A stretch of 32,892 nucleotides of DNA from Alphaproteobacteria bacterium (GTDB lineage: Bacteria; Pseudomonadota; Alphaproteobacteria; Micropepsales; Micropepsaceae): NCBI GenBank assembly GCA_003451645.1, contig DMER01000036.1:11910-44801 (forward strand). Direction: 5' to 3'. The notes under the pieces were generated by a model that had not been told where the DNA came from, did no database searches, and saw only the letters and a program-made list of their open reading frames with translations. Within the stretch, counting starts at the first letter, position 1. Each line of letters begins with the position of its first letter. The position numbers and the translations under genes were made by a program. This document shows positions 27,423 to 32,892 of the stretch, in pieces.

Positions 27423-29762
27423 ATGTTGGCCACAGTCGCCGAGCAGCCCGGACGCGAGCGATTGACGACGACTGTGTGGGCTGCCCTAAAGGCGCCTGCC
27501 TCCGCGATTGGCTTGGGCATGTTGGCTTTGGCCACGATCACGCTGACCTATCTCACAATCTATGGGTATATGCCCTTCGCGCCGACGCCTGCGATCGTGG
27601 TCGGTTTGGTGGTCGCAAACTTTATCTTGGTGCTTATCCTAGCGGCGCTCACGGCCGTGCGCATGGCCGATATATGGAATCAGCGGCGCGCAGGCGTTAT
27701 GCAGTCGCGCCTCCACGCCCGTCTCGTGGCCATCTTCAGCGCAATTGCGATCATTCCAGCCGCCCTGACCGCAGCCTTTGCGGCGTTCACGATCACCTTA
27801 GGGATGGAAGCCTGGTTTTCTAAGGGGGTCCGGACGGCGCTCGACAATTCGCTTGCAGTCGCGCAGGGCTATCTGGGCGAACACCGCCGCAATATTCGCG
27901 CCGACGCGCTGGCTTTGGGTAATGACCTCAATCTGCGGGCGTCGGAGGTCCTCAATCTCTTGCAGACGGACCCTGCGGGCCTTGCCTCGTACCTGTTCAA
28001 GAATGCCGGACAGCGCGCCATCGACGGCGTGGCAATCTACAATGCCAAGAAATTGCCCCTCGTATCCGTGACGCCTGGCTTTGTCTTGGCGGTCGACCGC
28101 CCCGATGACCAGGACTACGACACTGCGCGGCGGGGGGAGGTGTCTCTGACCACGGAAGAAAATGGCAGCCAGGTGCGCGCCTTCGTGCAGCTGTCCGCAC
28201 TGCCCGACTTGTACCTGATGGTCGTCCGCAATGTTGACAGCAAGGTCATAGGCTATCAGCAGGAAACACAGCGCGTGATTGATGACTTCCGGCGCCTCGA
28301 GGCAAGCCGGACAGGCGCCCAGATCACGCTCGGCCTTGTCTATGCGAGTGTTGCGTTGGTTCTCTTGATTGCGTCAGTCTTCGCAGGCATGTGGGCGGCG
28401 AGCCGGATCGTGGCGCCGATCGGCCGTTTGGTCGGCGCTTCGGACCGGGTGTCGCGCGGCGACCTTACGGCACGTGTGCCTGTCGACCGCTCGGACGATG
28501 AGCTTGCGACCCTCAGCCTCGCCTTCAACCGCATGACAGGCGAATTGGAAAGTCAGCGGGAAGAGCTCATCGAAAGCCACCGTCAGACCGAAGTGCGTCG
28601 CCGCTTCACCGAGGCAGTTCTGTCGGGGGTCAGTGCGGGCGTCATTGGCCTGGATGGTGACGGCCGTATCAACATTCTCAATCGCTCGGCACAAGCCATG
28701 CTGGGCCTCAGCCGAGACCCGGTCATTGGCCTGGCGATAGGTGAGGTTGCCACCGAACTTGCCCCCTTGGTGCAGGCTGCGATTGCGGCACCGGAAGGCC
28801 GCTCGCAAGGGCAGGTCGATATCGCGCGCAACGACAAGGTCCGCAATCTCACCGTCCGCGTAACGAGTGAAATACCGGTCGAAGGCGAGCGAGGCTATGT
28901 TGTGACCTTTGACGATATCACCGATCTGATCACCGCACAGCGCTCATCCGCTTGGGCGGACGTTGCCCGCCGCATCGCGCATGAGATCAAGAACCCGCTG
29001 ACGCCCATCCAATTGTCGGCCGAACGTCTGCGGCGCAAATACAAGAAGGAAATCGAGACCGACCCTGAGGTCTTTGAACAATGCACGCAGACGATCATCC
29101 GCCAGGTGTCGGACATTGGCCGGATGGTCGACGAATTCTCATCCTTTGCACGCATGCCGCAACCGGTCATGCGCGTCGAGGACCTCGGCGATCTCGTGCG
29201 CCATGCGACGTTCTTGCAGAGGGTGGCACAGCCGCAGATCGACTTCACCATGCATTTGCCGGAAGGCGCCGTGTCACTGGTCTGCGATGGCCGGCTGGTC
29301 AGCCAGGCGCTGACCAATGTCTTGAAGAACGCGGGCGAAGCGGTCCGCGCGCGGTTCGGCAAGGATGCACGCGACCCCGAAAGCGACCAGGTCGCCGAAG
29401 GCGGCCGCATCGAAATCGCGATCGCCGAGTCGGCCGCGGACATGACCATTCAAGTGTCCGACAATGGCATTGGCCTTCCCAAGGAAGACCGCCATCGTCT
29501 GACCGAACCCTATGTGACCAAGCGCGCGAAGGGTACCGGTCTGGGGCTTGCGATCGTCAAGAAGATCATGGAAGACCACGAGGGCGAGCTGATCCTCGAA
29601 GACGCACCCACCCATGACGCAAATGGTCATGAGCGCGGCACAGGCGCGCGGGTGTGCTTGCGTTTCCCGAAATCCACCAAGCCGGCGACGGCCTCCGAAC
29701 AAACTCTAACAAGCGGAACAGGTAACGACGATGAGCAAAAGCGGGCCCCACACGCCCTTTGA
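27423..29762 (+). CDS. ntrY: Membrane sensor histidine kinase NtrY
   Basis: This 779-residue sensor pairs with NtrX and responds to nitrogen or redox conditions. It has three N-terminal transmembrane helices (about 28-48, 56-79, 100-125), a periplasmic region (about 126-298), and TM4 (about 300-322). A HAMP domain (about 324-378, RIVAPIGRLVGASDRVSRGDLTARV) and a PAS domain (about 395-500) follow. The kinase core has H520 in [47 protein letters not shown] and KGTGLGLAIVKKIMEDHEG. The ATG at 27423 is preferred over TTG at 27366 because GGAAAG precedes it and the TTG extension shows no family likeness. Its 3' end overlaps ntrX by 32 bases. Confidence 0.95.
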   Translation: MLATVAEQPGRERLTTTVWAALKAPASAIGLGMLALATITLTYLTIYGYMPFAPTPAIVVGLVVANFILVLILAALTAVRMADIWNQRRAGVMQSRLHARLVAIFSAIAIIPAALTAAFAAFTITLGMEAWFSKGVRTALDNSLAVAQGYLGEHRRNIRADALALGNDLNLRASEVLNLLQTDPAGLASYLFKNAGQRAIDGVAIYNAKKLPLVSVTPGFVLAVDRPDDQDYDTARRGEVSLTTEENGSQVRAFVQLSALPDLYLMVVRNVDSKVIGYQQETQRVIDDFRRLEASRTGAQITLGLVYASVALVLLIASVFAGMWAASRIVAPIGRLVGASDRVSRGDLTARVPVDRSDDELATLSLAFNRMTGELESQREELIESHRQTEVRRRFTEAVLSGVSAGVIGLDGDGRINILNRSAQAMLGLSRDPVIGLAIGEVATELAPLVQAAIAAPEGRSQGQVDIARNDKVRNLTVRVTSEIPVEGERGYVVTFDDITDLITAQRSSAWADVARRIAHEIKNPLTPIQLSAERLRRKYKKEIETDPEVFEQCTQTIIRQVSDIGRMVDEFSSFARMPQPVMRVEDLGDLVRHATFLQRVAQPQIDFTMHLPEGAVSLVCDGRLVSQALTNVLKNAGEAVRARFGKDARDPESDQVAEGGRIEIAIAESAADMTIQVSDNGIGLPKEDRHRLTEPYVTKRAKGTGLGLAIVKKIMEDHEGELILEDAPTHDANGHERGTGARVCLRFPKSTKPATASEQTLTSGTGNDDEQKRAPHAL

Positions 29763-31152
29763 TGTCCTGATCGTCGATGACGAGGCGGACATCCGGGAAC
29801 TGATTGCTGGCATCTTGTCGGATGAGGGCTATGCCACCCGCACGGCGGGTGACAGCGACTCTGCCTTGAAGGAGGTCAAACTGCGCCGGCCGGCGCTGGT
29901 CATTCTGGATATCTGGCTGCAAGGCAGCCGCCTGGACGGTCTGCAAGTCCTTGATGAGCTACGCAAGGATCACCCTGACTTGCCGGTCCTCATCATCTCA
30001 GGTCACGGCAATATTGAAACCGCAGTGTCTGCAATCAAGAAAGGGGCTTACGACTTTGTCGAGAAACCCTTCAAAGCCGACCGCCTCATCCTCACCATCG
30101 AACGGGCGCTGGAGGCGCAACGCCTTCGACGGGAGAACGAAACCCTGAAAGAGCGCGTTTGGGACGAAATGGAGCTGATGGGTAGCAGTCAGTCTGTCAG
30201 TCAGCTCCGCCAAACGCTGGAACGCACGGCGCCAACAAACAGCCGGGTCTTGATCCAGGGCCCGCCGGGCTCTGGTAAAGAGGTTGTTGCTCGGCTGCTG
30301 CACGCCAAATCGCGCCGCCAGCGCGGGGCCTTCGTGGCCATCAATTGCGCGACCATCGCGCCGGAACGCATGGAGCTGGAGCTCTTTGGCGTGGAAGGTG
30401 CCGGCACTGACGGTGGCCGCAAAGTCGGTCTTTTTGAGCAGGCGCATAACGGCACATTGTTCCTCGATGAAATCGCCGACATGCCGTTGGAGACACAGAG
30501 CAAAATCTTGCGAGTGCTGGTTGAGCAAAACTTCGCCCGCGTAGGCGGCTCGCAAAAGGTTCAGGTCGATGTGCGCGTCATCTCATCATGCTCCCGCGAT
30601 CCTCGCCACGAAATCCAGGAAGGCCGCTTGCGGGAGGATCTCTATCACCGTCTAAACGTCATGCCGATCCGTGTGCCGCCTCTCACAGAGCGTCGCGATG
30701 ATATTCCTGCCTTGGTCGACTACTTTATGAAGCGCATTGCCTCCGGCACCGGTTTGCAACCGCGCAAGATCGGCGATGACGCAATGGCTGCGCTGCAGGC
30801 GCATGCATGGCCAGGCAATATCCGGCAGCTGCGCAATAACATCGAACGCCTCATGATCCTTGCTGCCGATGATCCTGAAACTGTCATCACGGCCGACATG
30901 CTGCCTTCTGAGGTTAGCGCCTCGACACCCGCGGTGACCCAGGGTGCTGGCAGCGAGGTGATCATCTCTCTGCCATTGCGTGAGGCGCGCGAATTGTTTG
31001 AACGGGAATACCTGATCGCTCAGATCAATCGCTTTGGCGGCAATATCTCGCGCACAGCCTCGTTCATTGGCATGGAGCGCTCAGCACTGCACCGCAAGCT
31101 CAAATCACTCGGCGTGAATGCAGGGACCAAGGCGGAAGAGGGGGCTGCGTGA
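29731..31152 (+). CDS. ntrX: NtrX response regulator with AAA+ domain lacking the GAFTGA loop
   Basis: The 473-residue partner of NtrY. The receiver (about 10-125) has D60 in LVILDIW and K112 in EKPF. The AAA+ domain has Walker A GPPGSGK (177-183), Walker B NGTLFLDE and REDLYHRLNVMPIRVPP. Where NtrC has [11 protein letters not shown], this protein reads ELFGVEGAGTDGGRKVGLFEQ, so the GAFTGA sigma-54 loop is missing. As I recall, loss of this loop is common in alphaproteobacterial NtrX, which can act without sigma-54. The Fis-type HTH is at the C-terminus (ISRTASFIGMERSALHRKLKSLG). The start lies inside ntrY (32-base overlap), and the stop overlaps the dat start (GTGA). Confidence 0.95.
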   Translation: MSKSGPHTPFDVLIVDDEADIRELIAGILSDEGYATRTAGDSDSALKEVKLRRPALVILDIWLQGSRLDGLQVLDELRKDHPDLPVLIISGHGNIETAVSAIKKGAYDFVEKPFKADRLILTIERALEAQRLRRENETLKERVWDEMELMGSSQSVSQLRQTLERTAPTNSRVLIQGPPGSGKEVVARLLHAKSRRQRGAFVAINCATIAPERMELELFGVEGAGTDGGRKVGLFEQAHNGTLFLDEIADMPLETQSKILRVLVEQNFARVGGSQKVQVDVRVISSCSRDPRHEIQEGRLREDLYHRLNVMPIRVPPLTERRDDIPALVDYFMKRIASGTGLQPRKIGDDAMAALQAHAWPGNIRQLRNNIERLMILAADDPETVITADMLPSEVSASTPAVTQGAGSEVIISLPLREARELFEREYLIAQINRFGGNISRTASFIGMERSALHRKLKSLGVNAGTKAEEGAA

Positions 31153-32009
31153 TCCCACGCTGCGTCTATGTCAATGGGCGCTATGTGCATTACGGCGCCG
31201 CCCGCGTCCATGTTGAGGATCGCGGCTTTCAGTTTGGCGATGCGGTTTACGAGGTCTGCGCGATCAGGGCCGGGCGGCTTCTGGATCTGGATGCGCATCT
31301 CGCTCGGCTCGATAGGTCGTTGGCCGCTCTGCGCATTGCGCCACCTTTAGGGCCGCAGCCCCTGCGCCATGTCTTGCGTGAGGTTGTTCAACGCAATCTT
31401 GTTCGCGATGGTTTGCTCTATTTGCAGGTCTCGCGTGGTGTTGCCGAGCGTGAGCATGCGTTCCCAGACCCCGCCGTGTCGCCAACCCTGGTGATATTCG
31501 CTCGGCCCATGAATATGGAGCACTTGGATGCGAGAGCGGCCACAGGCATTTCGGTTCACACCTCTCCCGACATTCGCTGGGCACGGAGGGATATCAAGAC
31601 CACCGGGCTCTTGGGCAACGTGCTTGGCAAACAGAGCGCCCGGGAAGCAGGCGCCAGCGAGGTCTGGTTCGTCGACGGGCAAGGCTATGTGACCGAGGGC
31701 GGGTCTACCAATGCCTGGATCGTTGATCGGCGCGGCGTCCTTCGAACGCGCGAATTATCTCAGGATATTCTACCCGGCATCACCCGAGAAACTTTGCTGT
31801 CGGTCATTCACGACTCTAGTCTCGAGTTCGCGGAGGTTCCTTTCACGGTTCGTGAAGCGCAGGAAGCCCAAGAGGCTTTCAATACCTCTGCCTTGTCCTT
31901 TGTAACGCCAGTGACCACCATCGACGGCGTCCGTCTCAAGGGGCCTCAGCCTGGACTGGTTGCAATGGGCTTGCGTCAATCCTATCTAAATCGGGTTGAC
32001 TCTGTTTGA
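31149..32009 (+). CDS. dat: D-amino-acid transaminase-like PLP enzyme (class IV aminotransferase)
   Basis: This 286-residue protein begins at a GTG overlapping the ntrX stop by 4 bases. Family features: the N-terminal CVYVNGRYV...HVEDRGFQFGDAVYEV, the PLP lysine K150 in RRDIKTTGLLGNVLGKQSA, E183 in VTEGGSTNAWIV, and LSQDILPGITRETLL. These fit D-alanine/D-amino-acid transaminase better than branched-chain transaminase, though aminodeoxychorismate lyase cannot be fully excluded. D-amino-acid transaminases make D-glutamate or D-alanine, for example for peptidoglycan. In many relatives trkA lies after ntrX; here dat follows directly and no trkA is present in the window. Confidence 0.87.
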   Translation: MIPRCVYVNGRYVHYGAARVHVEDRGFQFGDAVYEVCAIRAGRLLDLDAHLARLDRSLAALRIAPPLGPQPLRHVLREVVQRNLVRDGLLYLQVSRGVAEREHAFPDPAVSPTLVIFARPMNMEHLDARAATGISVHTSPDIRWARRDIKTTGLLGNVLGKQSAREAGASEVWFVDGQGYVTEGGSTNAWIVDRRGVLRTRELSQDILPGITRETLLSVIHDSSLEFAEVPFTVREAQEAQEAFNTSALSFVTPVTTIDGVRLKGPQPGLVAMGLRQSYLNRVDSV

Positions 32010-32151
32010 CTTTTTGAGGCCTTGCCATGTTTCGCACTTGCGGGAGACGGGGCCGGTGATCCATGGTGCGGCCAAGCGCTTCAGAGCATGAGTCAGTCAC
32101 GCCAGAGCCCCGATGCACGCGCAGTCACAACAGAGCAGATGGGACAAACCC

Positions 32152-32394
32152 ATGTCGGAAAAGCAACAAAACTTGCAGGACACGTTTTTGAATGCCTGCC
32201 GCAAGTCCAAGACGCCATTGACGATTTTCCTGGTCAATGGCGTGAAGCTGCAGGGTGTTATCACCTGGTTCGATAATTTCTGTGTCCTGCTGCGCCGGGA
32301 TGGAAATTCTCAACTGGTCTACAAGCACGCGATCTCGACCATCGCGCCCAGCGCGCCAGTCCAGCTCTTCGACGAAGAGATGGACGGAGACTGA
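32152..32394 (+). CDS. hfq: RNA chaperone Hfq
   Basis: This 80-residue Sm-like protein forms hexamers that pair small RNAs with mRNAs. The ATG at 32152 gives [34 protein letters not shown], the standard N-terminus. The Sm1 motif runs through [20 protein letters not shown], and Sm2 is YKHAIST. The C-terminal tail is short, as usual in Alphaproteobacteria. An earlier in-frame TTG/ATG extension has no family support. It lies 142 bp after dat, so it may have its own promoter in that gap, and hflX follows after 6 bp. Confidence 0.97.
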   Translation: MSEKQQNLQDTFLNACRKSKTPLTIFLVNGVKLQGVITWFDNFCVLLRRDGNSQLVYKHAISTIAPSAPVQLFDEEMDGD

Positions 32395-32400
32395 TCCGGA

Positions 32401-32892
32401 TTGACCGACAAATTTGTTGATCGCCTGCCTGCGCCGGAAATTGCCGGCGTGGTTATCCCGTGGTTCACGCCTGCTGATCGTCCGACGCCAGACCGTCTGA
32501 GGGAAACCTCCGGTCTTGTTGAAGCATTGGGTTGCCAGCTCGGATTCGTCCGGCCGGATCAGGTGCGCAAGGTGAACCCGTCTTACCTTCTGTCGGGCGG
32601 TATCCTTGACCGGATGGCGGAAGACCTTGAGGCGGCAAAGTGTACGCTTGCCGTGATCGACGGGGCGCTCACGCCGGTGCAGCAGCGTAACCTCGAAAAA
32701 CGCCTCGGCATGAAGGTCATCGACCGGACCGGGCTGATCCTGGAAATCTTCGGTCTCCGGGCACGGACGAAAGAGGGCCGGCTGCAGGTCGAACTCGCGC
32801 GCATCCTGTATGAGCGCTCCCGCCTCGTGCGGACATGGACCCACCTTGAGCGCCAGCGCGGCGGTTTCGGCTTCCTCGGCGGCCCGGGCGAA
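32401..32892 (+). CDS. hflX: Ribosome-associated GTPase HflX (3' end outside window)
   Basis: The frame opens with a TTG at 32401, 6 bp after the hfq stop, and runs 164 codons to the right edge without a stop. GGAG at 32386-32389 lies about 11 bases upstream, supporting the TTG start. The sequence contains the N-terminal HflX domain: a divergent start, then VIDRTGLILEIFGLRARTKEGRLQVELARILYERSRLVRTWTHLERQRGGFGFLGGPGE, which is the strongly conserved HflX block just before the GTPase domain. The GTP-binding motifs lie beyond the window. HflX splits stalled or stressed ribosomes. The hfq-hflX order is the usual one. Confidence 0.95.
   Translation, partial: MTDKFVDRLPAPEIAGVVIPWFTPADRPTPDRLRETSGLVEALGCQLGFVRPDQVRKVNPSYLLSGGILDRMAEDLEAAKCTLAVIDGALTPVQQRNLEKRLGMKVIDRTGLILEIFGLRARTKEGRLQVELARILYERSRLVRTWTHLERQRGGFGFLGGPGE

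Overview
The window is a gene-dense, moderately G+C-rich stretch of a bacterial chromosome. It is almost certainly from an alphaproteobacterium. The evidence is the gene order (ppiD-tpiA-secG-pyrG, kdsA-eno-ftsB-pdhABC-lpd, lipA-ratA-cinA-pgpA-ispDF, dusB-ntrBC-ntrYX-dat-hfq-hflX), a fused ispDF gene, a pyruvate dehydrogenase E1 beta subunit with its own lipoyl domain, and a complete NtrY/NtrX pair. I cannot name a genus. No tRNA, rRNA, CRISPR array, insertion sequence or phage gene is visible, and no gene-free stretch exceeds 300 bases.

Layout. Positions 1-1406 (minus strand) hold a ppiD-type periplasmic folding factor cut by the window edge. Plus-strand genes follow: tpiA, a degenerate response regulator, secG and pyrG. 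Next come two tandem paralogous HTH regulators with a PAS-like C-terminus, behind a good sigma-70-like promoter. Then come kdsA, eno, a Sel1-repeat/2-oxoglutarate oxygenase fusion 3 bp after eno, and ftsB. The pyruvate dehydrogenase operon (11160-16733) is pdhA, a MAPEG membrane protein, pdhB, a DUF5076-like small protein, pdhC and lpd. A MarR regulator follows, convergent with an Aas-like acyl-activating enzyme on the minus strand. An FkbM methyltransferase, lipA and a RatA/Coq10-type START protein read rightward. The tightly overlapping minus-strand operon ispDF-pgpA-cinA reads leftward. From 23736 to the end the plus-strand nitrogen/redox regulatory cluster runs dusB-ntrB-ntrC-ntrY-ntrX-dat-hfq-hflX; hflX is cut by the right edge.

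How the genes work together. TpiA, enolase and the PDH complex form a glycolysis-to-acetyl-CoA axis, and LipA supplies the lipoyl cofactor PDH needs. KdsA, IspDF and PgpA feed envelope, isoprenoid and phospholipid synthesis. SecG and PpiD serve protein export and periplasmic folding. NtrBC and NtrYX are the nitrogen and redox two-component systems, next to the RNA chaperone Hfq and the ribosome-associated GTPase HflX.

Most of the window is ordinary core genome, and I did not find a convincing new multi-gene system. The points most worth a second look are: a PDH E2 subunit that starts directly at the peripheral-subunit-binding domain and has no lipoyl domain; two accessory genes lodged inside the PDH operon; the tandem HTH/PAS-like regulators; a receiver domain with Glu in place of the phosphoacceptor Asp; the enolase-linked oxygenase; and clustered palindromes between ispDF and dusB.
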